The notes: a model not told the origin generated them from the letters alone. Shown: positions 11,558 to 23,117, counted from the stretch's first letter. The stretch is DNA of 64,000 nt from Phyto melanocephala (GCA_941918925.1 OW799233.1:124334833-124398832); one strand, 5' to 3'. Numbers and translations: made by a program.

Positions 11558-12541
11558 TTAGTTTATCTGGCTCAGATAATAATTTTTGTCTATTTCAGAT
11601 ATAAAATTGAATAACAACTTTAGATCGGAAATTCTTTTATTTTTAACTCTTTCTTTCTTTTTAATAATATCTAACTTTATTTTGAAAATATTTAACGTTG
11701 CTGATAATTGGTTTCGATAACCTTTTTTTAATATTTTTGCTAATTGAAAATAGGGCTGCAAGATTGAGTTTTTATATGATATTTGAAATAAGTTATTTTG
11801 GATATATTGAATAAGTTTTATTTTAGTAAATGAAGCAAACGAAAAATTTAATTGGTTGGATATCCTGGAAAAATTCTTAAAATCTGAGAATTGCATTTCA
11901 ATAATTTTAAGTTTTATTTTATTTGTTTCAAAAATTTTCAAATAATTAACGAGGGACAAAATACTGTGAATTTCCAAAGGTTTCAGATATTTATCTAAGG
12001 CACTGTGAACGCAATCGACCTCTTGGATTTGTGAATGTCCAGGCTCAGAAAATTTTTGAACAATACTTTTGATCTGTAAGTGGTCCGACATAAATAAAAT
12101 TGCCGTGGATATCATTTGATTTTTATTCTGGGAAACGCACAAATCACTCCACATAACTATATTTGCAATAGTTGGGTATTCTGTCACCAGATTATTTAGT
12201 ACTTTATATATACAACTACTTATTTCGTTACCTCCACGACCGTTATTAAATTCATCCCAAACGCAACAATAAGTAAATTTTTCCTTATTGGAGAAAATAA
12301 CTGTAGCGGTCATATTATAAACATTAATTTTACGCCTATAACAAAATGAAGATGCAAAACCTTTAGGAAGGTTAAAAGTGCTTTACAAATCAAAACATAC
12401 AACAACTGTAAAAGGGTCTTGATTCTGGCGATCTACATCACGTTCCCTTTTAAGACCGTTCGTCTCATTTCTATGAGTATTGAATTCTTCAATTTCATTC
12501 TCCTTTGGGTAATTTTTTGCCAAAAATTGTACATCCCTCTC
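11558..12541 (-). pseudogene. Broken DUF7869-type TE-associated protein gene
   Basis: A 251-codon frame runs from an ATG at 12313 to the stop at 11558, but the family similarity continues upstream in the same frame to about 12541. That upstream part includes YPKENEIEEFNTH and DPFTVVVCFDL and ends at an in-frame TAA (12383-12385). The ATG is therefore internal and the gene is dead or read through. Downstream motifs are NLPKGFASSFCYRRKINVYN, WDEFNNGRGGNEISSCIYK, NIVMWSDLCVSQNKNQM and KFSEPGHSQIQEVDCVHSAL. The invariant-looking acids and histidines (WSD, NKN, EPGH, EVDxVH) recall insect proteins labelled DUF7869. An RNase H-like or transposase role is conjecture. The last ~100 residues are Lys/Asn-rich and unassigned. 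Confidence 0.6.
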
Positions 12542-12789
12542 TTAATGAGAAAGAGAGAGTATACTTTACAACAGCATTCTGTTTGGAAAGAAAAAACTCT
12601 TATAAATTCTTTATAAGAGAAAAATATTTTGAAAAATATTTATATTCAGCAATATTAATTACACGTAGAGCAAAATGACAATCAAAAATCAATTTCAACT
12701 TTTTACATTGAAATTTTGCTCTATATGCCACTGAATGGCGTATAGAGCAAAAAAACACAAACAAATTCTGGTTTGAAGGATATAGAACA

Positions 12790-13701
12790 AATACCATGTG
12801 AGATAAGGCCATGATGGCTTTATATCTCATTCAATAGAGAGATAAAACCTTTTTTTTATTTTTTTTTAATTTGAATGAGAGGTAAAGCCATCATGGCCTT
12901 TCTCACATTAGCAATATTAGAAAATGGCTTTATCTCTCATTTCAGTTTTGAAGAACTTTTGCATTTTACATTGATTAATACTTTTCTTATTTTTATAATT
13001 AATTAATTTTTATTCTTGTGACGCACGCAGGAAAACTTTATTCAGCGAAGCCACCTGCCGCGTTCAACTGAAGAAGAAAACCCGTAAGCACGGCCGCCAC
13101 GCGGAAAAACTTTAGTATACGAGGCCAGATTACAATACTTAACTTTAGTGTCTCCGAGAAGACATTTTTTTCAGAATGTTATTATTATTGGAATCTGGCT
13201 TCGCATACTAAAGTTTTTCCACGTGGCGGCCTGCGGCCGTGCTTACGGGGTTTCTCCTTCAGTTGAATTCGGCAGGTGGCTTCGCTGAATAAAGTTTTCC
13301 TGCGTGCGTCACAAGAATAAAAAAATGTCTTTTCCCGGAAACACTAAAGTAAAGTATTGGAATCTGGCTTCTCATACTAAAGTTTTTCTACGTTGCGGCC
13401 TGCGGCCGTGCTTACGGGTTTTCTCCTCCAGTTAGACGCGGCAGGTGGCTTCGCTGAATAAAGTTTTCCTGCGTTCGTCACAAGAATAAAAATTAATTAA
13501 TTATAAAAATAATTATAACAATATTCTGAAAAAATATGGCTTTATCTCTCATTTGCGAAAAAAAAATATGGCTTTATCTCTAATTTCGCAAAATTTAAAA
13601 TATGGCCTTACCTCTCAATGATTGGGCAATAAGGCCATTATGGCTTTATCTCCCATTCAATTGAGCATTAAAGCCATCACGGCCTTATCTCACATGGTAT
13701 T
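12790..13701. repeat. Cluster of palindromic GGCCATNATGGC units
   Basis: A unit around GATAAGGCCATGATGGCTTTAT, nearly self-complementary, recurs at about 12801, 12884, 12921, 13540, 13566, 13600, 13631 and 13670 in both orientations. The outermost copies (12790-12822 and 13669-13701) form an inverted pair sharing ATACCATGTGAGATAAGGCC. The cluster brackets the foldback at 12987-13515 and ends next to the right TIR of the host element. Confidence 0.65.
12987..13515. mobile_element. Foldback element, three ~170-bp units
   Basis: Unit 1 (about 12987-13178) is inverted relative to units 2 (about 13187-13323) and 3 (about 13324-13515). Each unit runs GTCACAAGAATAAAA / GAATAAAGTTTTCCTGCG / GGCAGGTGGCTTCGCTG / GGCCGTGCTTACGGG / CATACTAAAGTTTTT, and the outer edges share an ATTAATTAATTTTT stretch. 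The units are more GC-rich than their surroundings. The pattern resembles Foldback-type elements. It has no coding capacity. Confidence 0.65.
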
Positions 13702-13738
13702 AAAGCACCCCCCACATAAACTCCCGCACGACGATATG

Positions 13739-15510
13739 TGTAATCACGCCTTCGCACTGCTGAAAAAGTAGTTGCACTGCTTAAATAAGTAGTTAATAAG
13801 CTGTACAAAAAACTTATGTTTTCTGCTTTCGAATATAAATTGTATATTGAATTTCAAATATTTTAAATCTGTTGCCACCATGAACCTATATGCTGCTTAC
13901 ACTAACGGTTTTAAAACGGTAAATTATCCATAACCTAATATTCTTTAACGTTATTTAAATATATTTCTAAGTTGTTTTGGATCTGTAAAAAAACCGTTTT
14001 AGATTTTTAGAAATAAATTCTAAGAATATTATGATGGAATTAAAAGAATTACAACAATTTATTTAACTTTAAACAAACAAAAACATTTTATTTTAACGAT
14101 TTTAAAATGTTAATCTAGATTCACATTATAAACATTTCTTCAAATAAACTTTTGTTAAATAATAATAATAAAAAAATTTATGTTAAATTTACATGGATTT
14201 AAAATTCAATCCAATCAATCCCCCAACATACATACATACAAGCATTTAAGTTTCACAGAAGAAACCTAAAACGGTTCTTAAAATATGAATAATAAAAAAA
14301 TATAAAATATTAGCTAAAACATTTAGACAAGCAAACATTTTTTATGTTTAAAGTAAGTCGAAAAGAAACAAATCTTTTCTTTGAGATCAAAAAAAAAAAC
14401 AAAAACTACAGTGGCTGGTTTGGGTAAAAAAAGTATTGGAAAAAAATCATTGAATAAGTGCTTCCGTAAGTGTCAATCATTTGAACACTATTCAAATTTT
14501 AATGAACCAAGTGCAAGGAGACAGACAAAACTGACAGCAAAAACCAAATGTTTTGTTGTGTCTCTTCTAAAAAATGCAGGCCAAGATGAGGTGCAAAGGC
14601 CCAAGACTTACATACATCCATGAAAAAAAAACAAGGTGACAGTAAAATATTAAAAAAAACAACAAAAACAAAAATCTCCTAGTCATCATTCTGCCAGCAA
14701 CAGACAGTGAGTAAAACAAATTAAACAGATGTGTCAAATGAAACCAACAAGTCAAAACTTTCGTTAGTTGTCAATAAATGCAAGTCACACAAAACAAAAA
14801 AAAATCTTGACACTTTACCGCATGTCACTCCATACATTCATCCGCTGTTTCGTCTGTCCTCTTGTCCATCAATTTGATGTAAATTAACATCATGGATTTG
14901 CAGCTAAATTTTTTTTACATTTTTCAAACACAAACGGTTGTCGTTTGCGTTGTAAAATTCAAAATAAATAATTTTTAATCTTTGACTTTAAATTAAAAAA
15001 AGAAAAAGGCAAAGTTCATAACCCTTTAACAATTATAAACAATAAATGAAATTTCGTTTAAAAAGAAAACAAAAATTATGATTTTATTATTGATTAAATG
15101 TTTGTGGTCACTTTTGTTGAACTGCAGTTTACAAGCAACGGAATATAAGAAAAAGAAAACTTTAAACAAAAAACCAAAATTTCAATACTTTCTTTAACAG
15201 TTCGAAATGTTAAATACATGCAAATAAATTTAAAAAATGGTCAACACTATTATCAGTGCTTCTAAAATTTGCAATTGGTTTTTAAAATTCATTCATTAAT
15301 TTATTTATTGGCTAATGGTTAGTTGAAAATTAAATGAATTCTAAAACCTGTGTTAAGAATTAATGATGTTTGACATGTTGCTTGAAACGAAGTCAAACTG
15401 TGACAACTGGGTTGGCAAATTCCAGCACAACTACACAACTTGTGTAACAACACAACTCTAAACTCTGTTCTCCTTAGGATGGTATATTTAACATTTAAAT
15501 GTTTTATAGT
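13739..15510. other. AT-rich stretch, nothing recognised
   Basis: No family motif or paired terminal repeat was seen. An 80-codon frame at 14381-14623 is Lys/Thr-rich, matches nothing I know, and is probably chance. Confidence 0.4.
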
Positions 15511-16383
15511 ATTTATACCCTTCACACAGTGAAAAAGGGTATATATAGGTTTGTCATTCCGTGTGAAATTTCTACAATTTCCGACCCCATAAAGTACATA
15601 TTTTCTGAAAGCTTATGAATAGGGGAGTCGATTAAGCGCTGTCCGTCTGTCCGTCTGACCGTCTGTCCGTGTGTATGTTGAAATCAACTTTTTGAAGCCC
15701 CCCGACATCGCTTGGACTCGGGTGAGGTATTAAAATATCAGAAATATTCGGGAGTAGATCGCTATTGAAAATCAGAAACATCGGTACATAAACAACTGAG
15801 ATATGAGCAAAAACCCACGACCACCTCGATTTTTTTTTCACAAAAGCAACATTACAACAACAACATACATACATACAAACGTGTATACTGGTTAGCGAAA
15901 ACGTGGCATCGAATCCCAGCTGAGCCAAAAAATTTTTTTTTTAATTTTTTTTTAAATTTTTTTTTTATTTTTTTTTATTTTTTTTTTTATTTTTTATTTA
16001 ATATATTATTTATATTTTTATTATTATTTTTTTTTTTAATTTTTTTTTTTTTAATTTTTTTTTTATTTTGTTTTGTTTTGTATATATTATATACATAATA
16101 ATTTTTTAAAAAAATTTTTTTTTAAAAAATTTTTTTTTTTATTTTAATTTTTTTTTTTTAAAAATTTTTTTTTTAAATTTTTATTTTTTTTTTTTGTTTT
16201 TTTTAACATTCATACGTGAATTTATAATTTTACAATGGGACGTTTTTATATATGTATGTTTTTATATGTATGTACGTATTTCATATGGGATGAATGGTGA
16301 CACAAACCACTGTTATTGCATGAATTCACGTTGTGAAGGGTATATAAGATTCGGCACGGCCGAATATAGCGCTCTTACTTGTT
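15511..16383 (+). mobile_element. HINE-like repeat family 2, copy a
   Basis: The left end TATACCCTTCACACAG is followed by its complement GTGAAAAAGGGTATA, giving a hairpin terminus. Next come a GTCCGTCTG array and the CACGACCACCTCG block. The core holds (CATA)n, CGAATCCCAGCTGAGCC and about 250 bases of T-rich sequence. The right end is GTGAAGGGTATATAAG, the hairpin ATTCGGCACGGCCGAAT and GCTCTTACTTG. The core has the same orientation as in copy c and is opposite to copy b. Short minus-strand reading frames here recur in copy c only because the repeat does. Confidence 0.65.
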
Positions 16384-16427
16384 TTTTTGTATTTTGCATA
16401 TCGTACATTTTCTTGTTAGTACCATAT

Positions 16428-17166
16428 ATTTATACCCTTCACCTGTGGTGCACAAGGGTATATATAGCTTTGTCATTCCGTTTGTAATTTCTACAATTTT
16501 CATTTCCGACCCTATAAAGTACATATTTTCTGAAAGCTTATGAATAGAGGAGTCGATTAAGCCCTGACCGTCTGTCCGTCTGCCCGTCTGTCCGTGTGTT
16601 GGTTGAAATCAACTTTTAGAAGCAACTATATGTTCCTCAGATCTGTATATGGTATCAATCTCTTGGAAATATCCAGGAATGAATCGCTATTGAAATTCAG
16701 CACAATCGCCCCATAACTTTCTGAGATATGAGCAAAAAACCACGACCACCTCGTTTTTTTTCACAATTACAACAACAACATACATACATACATACATGTA
16801 AAAAACATACCAAAAAAAATTACAAAAAAAAAAATATTAAAAATAAGAAAAAAATAATAAAAAAAACTACAAAAAAAAATTTAAAAAAAAAATTTTTAAA
16901 AAAAATTTTTAAAAATTTTTCTAAAAAAATTTTTTTAAAAAATTAAAAAAAAAAAAAAAAAAAATAATAAAATATAAATAATATATTAAATAAAAAAAAA
17001 TTTTTTTTGGCTCAGCTGGGATCCGATGCCACATTGATTCTAACGTGTACGTATGCACGTATTCTATATGAGATGAATGGTGATACAAACAATTGTTATT
17101 GCATGACTACACGTTGTGAAGGGTATATAAGATTCGGCACGGCCGAATATAGCACTGTTACTTGTT
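16428..17166 (+). mobile_element. HINE-like family 2, copy b, with inverted core
   Basis: Both ends match copies a and c in orientation: TATACCCTTCACC on the left, GTGAAGGGTATATAAG plus the ATTCGGCACGGCCGAAT hairpin on the right. The core from about 16790 to 17055 is reverse-complemented: an A-rich tract comes first, then GGCTCAGCTGGGATCCGATG, then ACGTGTACGTATG. The flip points coincide with oppositely oriented CATACATA and TATGTATG runs. Homopolymer-rich reading frames in the core are not genes. Confidence 0.65.
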
Positions 17167-18600
17167 ATTTCTAACATTTAAACCACCCCAATTCTAAAGT
17201 TATTTTGTTTATTATTGTTTCTCCTGCATTTTTGACAGCTGTAACAAAGTGTCAATATTACCTTCGGTGACAGCAATCATATGTTAACATTTTCAGCAAC
17301 CCAATGGACACAAGCAACACAGGCCAACTTATTTCGTTTCGATTATTTTTCTCCAGTACTTGACCGAATTCTTGAATAAATTGGAGATTTGTATGTTGGT
17401 TTTATATTTTTGTTTCTTTACGCTTTTAAAATTCATTAACAGGCAATGTAAAATTGAATTTTTGTTAAATGAACCGCATAGAGTTCCTTTTTTGTCTTTT
17501 TGTTTTGGATTTTATGGAAAGTTAAACCAAATGGCCATGACTTATGGTTAATGTGTTGACGCATATGTTTTGGTGTTTTGGTTCTTTTAAAGACTTCAAA
17601 GGTTTGGTTGTCGTTTGTTTGTTAAACACTTACAATCCTGTTATATTTTGGAAATGTTTATAGAGATCAGCTGCAAGAGGGCAAGTTGTTTTTATTAATT
17701 TAGGAATATGTATGTGCTTATAAATTACAATAAAATTTTGTAATCTTAAGAAAATGTGTAATTAATTTTATTTTTTTATTTCTTAAGCATTTTTTATTTT
17801 AACCAAAATTTCGATTTATTATTAATTTTTGATATTATCTTTGTTAAGATTTAAAAAAAATTTTTTTGGAAAATATTTTGCTTCATCTAAAAAGTTATTT
17901 TTGATTTAAAGAATTTTTTTCCTAAAAAAAATTTTTTTTTAAAAAAAAATTTTTCCAAAAAAATTTTTGCTTTATCTAAAAAGTTATTTTTGATTTAAAG
18001 AATTTTTTTCCTAAAAAAAAAAATATTAAAAAAATTTTTTTTATAAAAAAAAATTTTTCCAAACAAATTTTTTTTCATAAAATTATTTTTAAACAATATT
18101 TTGCATGTAATTTTTTGAAAAAAATGTTGGTTTACAGATTAGTATCGAAATATTTGACATTAGCTTAAAGATTTTTTTTATATATTTGGTAATATTTAGA
18201 TGGTTTTTGCATTTTTCATTTTGCTTGTTGTAGAGTCAACCACCACTACATAAAAAGATTTTTTATTTCTTAAGATTGACAGAGACCTGCACTAACAACT
18301 TTTATCGGTGAAGGTGACTTTTTAAAAAGTAGTCATCCATTTTCAAAAGATATAAGCGGCGGTAGCTCTATTTATTTTTGACAACTCGGCTTAGTTGGCT
18401 TCCAACTTGCCAATGCAGGTATCTGAAAGAATATATAAATATTCCTTTAAGGATATTTTTATATTTTTTAACCATTGTGGAAAAATTAAAGATATAGACA
18501 AATGTCCATTATTTTAGTTTAAACAAATTTTCAAAAATGATTTATTTAAAAAAATATTACTTAATGTATCTGTACGTTTTTTTACTTCTAAGTCGAGACG
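17167..18600. other. AT-rich stretch with a two-copy tandem repeat
   Basis: Mostly featureless. At 17860-18070 a unit with a period of about 89 bases occurs twice (GCTTCATCTAAAAAG at 17880, GCTTTATCTAAAAAG at 17969), separated by A/T homopolymer runs. Confidence 0.5.
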
Positions 18601-20491
18601 AACAGATAAGAAGGCTATTTTCGGCCGTGCCGCATCTTATAATTCGCTTCACCTCATGTATTTACAAACAGAGCTACAGTGATCAGATTTAATGGTATAC
18701 GAGTTTTTATTTTATGTATTTTAATTATACCCTTCACACAGTGAAAAAGGGTATACATAGGTTTGTCATTCCGTGTGAAATTTCTACAATTTTCATTTCC
18801 GATCCCATAAAGAATATATTTTCTGAAAGCTTATGAATAGGGGAGTCGATTAAGCCCTGTCAGTCAGTCAGTCAGTCTGTTCGTCTGACCGTCTGTCCGT
18901 GTGTATGTTGAAATCAACTTTTTGAAGCCCCCCGACATAGGTTGGACCCGGGTAAGGTATTAAAATATCAGAAATATTCGGGAGTAGATCGGTATTGAAA
19001 ATCAGAAACATTGGTACATAAACAACTGAGATATGAGCAAAAACCCACGACCACCTCGATTTTCTTTTCACAAAAACAACATTACAACAACAACATACAT
19101 ACATACAAACGTGTATACTGGTTAGGGAAAACGTGGCATCGAATCCCAGCTGAGCCAAAAAAATTTTTTTTTTAATTTTTTTAAAATTTTTTTTAAAATA
19201 TTTTTTTATTTATTTTTTTATTTTTTATTTAATATATTATATATATTTTTATTATTATTTTTTTTTATATTATTTTTTTTAATTTTTTTTTTTGTTTTAT
19301 ATATATTATATATGTATATAATAATTTTTTTTTAATTTTTTTTTTTAAATTTATTTTATAAATTTTTTTTTTATTTTTTTTTTTTGTTTTTTTAACATAC
19401 ATACGTGAATTTATAATTTTACAATTGGATGTTTTTATATATGTATGTTTTTTTATAGATGTATGTATGTACTTATTTCATATGAGATGAATGGTGACAC
19501 AAACTACTGTTATTGCATGACTACACGTTGTGAAGGGTATATAAGATTCGGCACGGCCGAATATAGCGCTCTTACTTGTTTTTATATAGTTAGTTGTATT
19601 CTTCTAGATACGCTTTTTCATTTGATACCCATATTGATGTGGTTAATAGAAAAAATTATCCGCCATTTCATTTCAAGTGCCATCTTTGATTTGAACTTTT
19701 ACATTGTTTATTGTATTCTATTGGTCAAGCCGTTTCGCTGTATATAAATGTTGTGGGAGATTTTTATTACTAGATTACTAATAAATTTATTGTACGCCAT
19801 GTTGTAGTGGTGGCCATTATGGAATTTTTTATACATAGTTTGTTGTAATCTGCTAGTCAAGCTCTTAATTTTAATACCCATACCGCTCCTCTCTATTGGT
19901 CAGTAGCTGTAAAAATCGATTTTCGTGCTTATATCTCAGTTAGTGTCTAAACGATTTGTCGGTTTTTTAAGCAATATTTTTCAAGACCACGGCTTGTATT
20001 TTGGTGCCTTTAGTGTGGTCAAAATTTATTTAGGACCGTTAGTAACTTGATATATAGTAAAAATTATACATTTTATTGAAAATTATTTTTGCCTATAACT
20101 TTGCAGATAAATGACCGATTTGTCCAAAATTTTCGAAGCATTTCATATCGTCATAATAGCAAAAAATTTTGATTTTTATGTTAAAAAAATGGGCAAAAAT
20201 GTGGGCTCATATGTCAAAAAGTTATGAAGTGATTGTGCTGAATTTCAATAACGTTTCAATTCCCGGACATTTGCATAAGAACGATATCAAATTCAGATCT
20301 GTGCTCTGTATGGGGGCTACTAAAAGTTGATTTTAACTAACACACGGACATGGCGTAACAGGCTTCCCTAGACATAAGCTTTTTGAAAATTTTACTTTAT
20401 GGGTTCGTTCGGAAATGAATGGTGTCTAAATTACAAAACGAATGACAAAGCTTTATATGTATACCCATGGCACCACAGGTAAAGGGTATAC
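18601..20491 (-). mobile_element. HINE-like family 2b, split by copy c
   Basis: The left edge holds a diverged hairpin (TTCGGCCGTGCCGCAT, then CTTATAATTCGCTTCACC). The right edge ends AAAGGGTATACAAA. The segments between them match the copy at 34945-37080, with repeated 'GCCATCTTTGATTTGAA...TCAAGC' units. Family-2 copy c sits inside (18724-19580) in opposite orientation, so this element is older. Confidence 0.5.
18724..19580 (+). mobile_element. HINE-like family 2, copy c, nested
   Basis: Closely similar to copy a at 15511: same hairpin left end, CCCAGCTGAGCC core orientation, T-rich tract, and right terminal hairpin with CTTACTTGTT. A CAGTCAGTCAGTCAG microvariant occurs at 18858. It is flanked by TT on both sides inside an older 2b element, consistent with T^T insertion as in Helentron-like elements. 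Confidence 0.65.
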
Positions 20492-20575
20492 AAATTGTCT
20501 AAGCTAAGCCTGCATAAATCAGAGTTCTTATAACTGCCTCGTTTTGCTACACCTTTTCACATCATCCATGCGCTC

Positions 20576-21204
20576 TTTTTATACCCGCCACCAAAAAAAT
20601 GGTGGGGGTATATTCATTTTGTCATTCCGTTTGTAACACATCGAAATATCCATTTTAGACCCCATAAAGTATATATATTCTGAATCGGGGTTTGATTTGA
20701 TGACGATCTAGCTATGTCCGTCCGTCTGTCCGTCTGTCCGTCTGTTGAAAGCACGATAGAGGTCGCACCGAAAAAGCTAGGGGGCTCAAATTTTGCCAGA
20801 ATCTTTCTTATAGACAAGGTTTGTTTGGTATTGAAAATGGGCTAAATCGGAATATTAGGAAGAGAGTTATAGCTCGAAAAGCAAGAGTAGGTCGAAAAAA
20901 CCGTGTCCTTCTAACATCGAATAAAATGGAATTGTGTCCAAACGGATAAACGTAGAGTCATGAAACTTCGGATATATATTTCTCGAGTCAAAAGAATATA
21001 TCTCCCCAAAAATTGCTTAAATCTATGCATTAGAAAAGGAGTTATAGATAAAAATGTACGAAAATTTATACCGCACAGTGTATATTTGAAATTTAAAACG
21101 TAATAAAACTGACAAAACTATATGTACGATTCTGAAATTTTGCAAACATAGATTTTTGGTCAAAGTCTTCGTTATAACGGAAAATAAATGTGCCACGCCC
21201 ACTT
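20576..21204 (+). mobile_element. HINE-like family 1, copy b, 3'-truncated
   Basis: Starts TTTTTATACCCGCCACC with its folding partner TGGTGGGGGTATA, then the (GTCCGTCT)n run. It ends abruptly after GTGCCACGCCCACTT in T/A-rich sequence, lacking the terminal hairpin end. Confidence 0.6.
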
Positions 21205-21344
21205 TTTTTTTAAATTTTTTTAAAAATATATTAGTCATATTCATTAGCATTTATTCATTGCAGATGGCAACATCTGTTGAAGGCGCCACTACATTTTGCA
21301 AACACTGAGGATGATGTCTTTGCTAAACATCACGTAGAACACTA

Positions 21345-21467
21345 GATGACTCTAGTAACATTTTTTTGCACAAACTACAAAGGAATTTTATAGGGGTTTG
21401 TGAAAACGAAAATGACCGAAGTTTGTTGACAAAAATTAACTAGAGTAATGATTTGTGCCCAACTTTA
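21345..21467. repeat. Small hairpin MITE, partial copy
   Basis: Shares TTGCACAAA, ATAGGGGTTTGTGAAAA and TTTGTTGACAA with the hairpin at 62864-62997. The right side ends TTTGTGCCCAACTTTA; the left arm is degraded. Confidence 0.5.
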
Positions 21468-21610
21468 CATATAGTTGTACACACAGTCTTATGAGGTTTA
21501 AAATTTAAAAATATTAAAAAAACTGTGCATCAGTAGATTTAAAATAAGTATTTGAATATTTAAAATACATATTTTAACAAATTTTTTTTTTATCTATCTA
21601 TTGTTTTGTA

Positions 21611-21660
21611 AAGGGTGGTTAAATTTGAAGGGCCACAGGGTGATTCAAAATAGACATGCT
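21611..21660 (+). repeat. Isolated mariner terminal repeat
   Basis: TA is followed by AAGGGTGGTTAAATTTGAAG, matching the left end of the deleted mariner at 23118. No partner end was found. Confidence 0.5.
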
Positions 21661-23117
21661 CAGCATTTTGCTAAAACAGGAAATTTATTAGTAAGATTTT
21701 GATTTTTAAAGTTCTATAACATTTTACTTTTAGAAGATTTTCAAACGAAATAAGTTTTGTATAATTTTAAAATTTGTTAGCCATTAGTACATGAAAATAA
21801 ATTGTTTATAATGTTTAGAAATAATTTTTTTTTATCTTTAGGTCTAAATTTTCCTAAATTCCTTTTTTTTAATACACCATAACTTCTAGAAAACTTAAGA
21901 TAACAAAAAGAAATTAGCACCATTTAGTAGATAAAACTCTCCTCTTTACCCCTATACCCCACTGTATACCTGGGACGATCCGACCGTGATCACCAGACCA
22001 ATTTTTGTGACACAAGGTCAAATATTTTTTGCAAAATTTTAGTAAAAGAGCTAAACAAATTTTTTTGTAAAGTGTTTTTTTTAAGTATTTTAGTTTTTAT
22101 ACCCGCAACCAAAAAAATGGTATATATATATTCTTAATCGGGGTTTTATTTGATGACGATCTAGCTATGTCCGTCCGTCTGTCCGTCTGTTAAAAGCACG
22201 ATAGGGGTCCCATCGAAAAAGCTAGTGGGCTCAAATTTTGCCAGAATATGTCTTATACACAAGGTTTGTTTGGAATAGAAAATTGGCTAAATCGGAATAT
22301 AAGGAAGAAAGTTATAGCTCGTAATGCAAGAAAGAACCGTGTCCTTCCAACATCGAATAAAATGGAGTTGTGTCCACCAGCATCTACGTATGAGTCATGA
22401 AACTCCAAATATAAACTACCTGAGCAAAAACAATATATTTACCCAAAAATTGCCTAAATGCATGCATTAGGAAGGGAGTTAGAGATCAAAATGTACGAAA
22501 ATTTATACCGCGCAGTGTATTTTTCAGTATGTTGAAAATTTTAAACCTAATAAGAGTGGCAAAATTAGATCTACGATTCTGAAATTTTGCAGGAATTGCT
22601 TTTTGGTCAAAAGCTTTTTTCTGACGGAAAATAAATGTGACACGCCAACCTCCCATACAACGTTTTCTCTCAAATTCTTATAATTTCTCTATAAATCGAA
22701 TAATAAAGGACTTTATTGAAATTTATAAGTTGTATTTATTAGCATAAATAACTTCGACACACCTACTATAACGCCCACTTTCACGTTATCTACTGTTAAT
22801 GAAATTTAAATTTATAAAACCGACAAAATTAGAGGTATGATGATAAAATTTGCTACGGAAATCCTTCTAGTCAATGTTATTGTTATGCCAGAAAATTTAG
22901 GTGACACGCCCACTCTTACGCCCACATCCTATATAATACCTTATCTCAAATTCATATAATTTCTCAATGAATAAATATTTTGGAAGAATTACGGACTATA
23001 TTGAAATATCTAAGTTGTATTTATTAGCAGAAATTTTATAAACACGCTTACTTTAACTCCCATTTTCACTGAAACACTTAATTTACGAAAACATTTTACC
23101 AGCATATCGAAGTTATA

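Larger units (their letters stand above)
11129..13738 (-). mobile_element. TIR element carrying a DUF7869-like gene
   Basis: A perfect 26-bp inverted repeat bounds the element: 11129-11154 (starts CATATCGTCGTGCGGG) and its complement 13713-13738. I see no convincing direct duplication outside the ends, so the superfamily is undetermined. Inside are a broken 'DUF7869'-type gene on the minus strand (11558-12541), repeated GCTCTATATGCC motifs near the left end and at 12718, two GTAGAGCAAAA repeats (11395, 12665), and in the right third a cluster of palindromic GGCCATGATGGC units around a foldback. The TIRs suggest the gene travels with a DNA transposon, though a gene between two non-autonomous ends remains possible. 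Confidence 0.6.

Noticed and set aside
14381..14623. Possible small basic protein (80 codons)
   Set aside because: No known motif, no supporting splice or promoter signal, and length expected by chance in this much DNA; left as unannotated.
15890..15925. tRNA-like B box and acceptor (GGCATCGAATCCCAGCTGAGCC) suggesting a tRNA-derived SINE
   Set aside because: The T-stem does not pair and no A box or cloverleaf can be built upstream.
15632..15928. A ~97-residue reading frame on the minus strand that recurs at 18868-19158 with high identity
   Set aside because: The 'conservation' is that of the family-2 repeat DNA; the frame contains the CTGTCCGT array and shows no domain or codon signature.
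16728..16946. Lys/Asn-rich frame of 72 codons
   Set aside because: Translation of an A-rich tract in a repeat.
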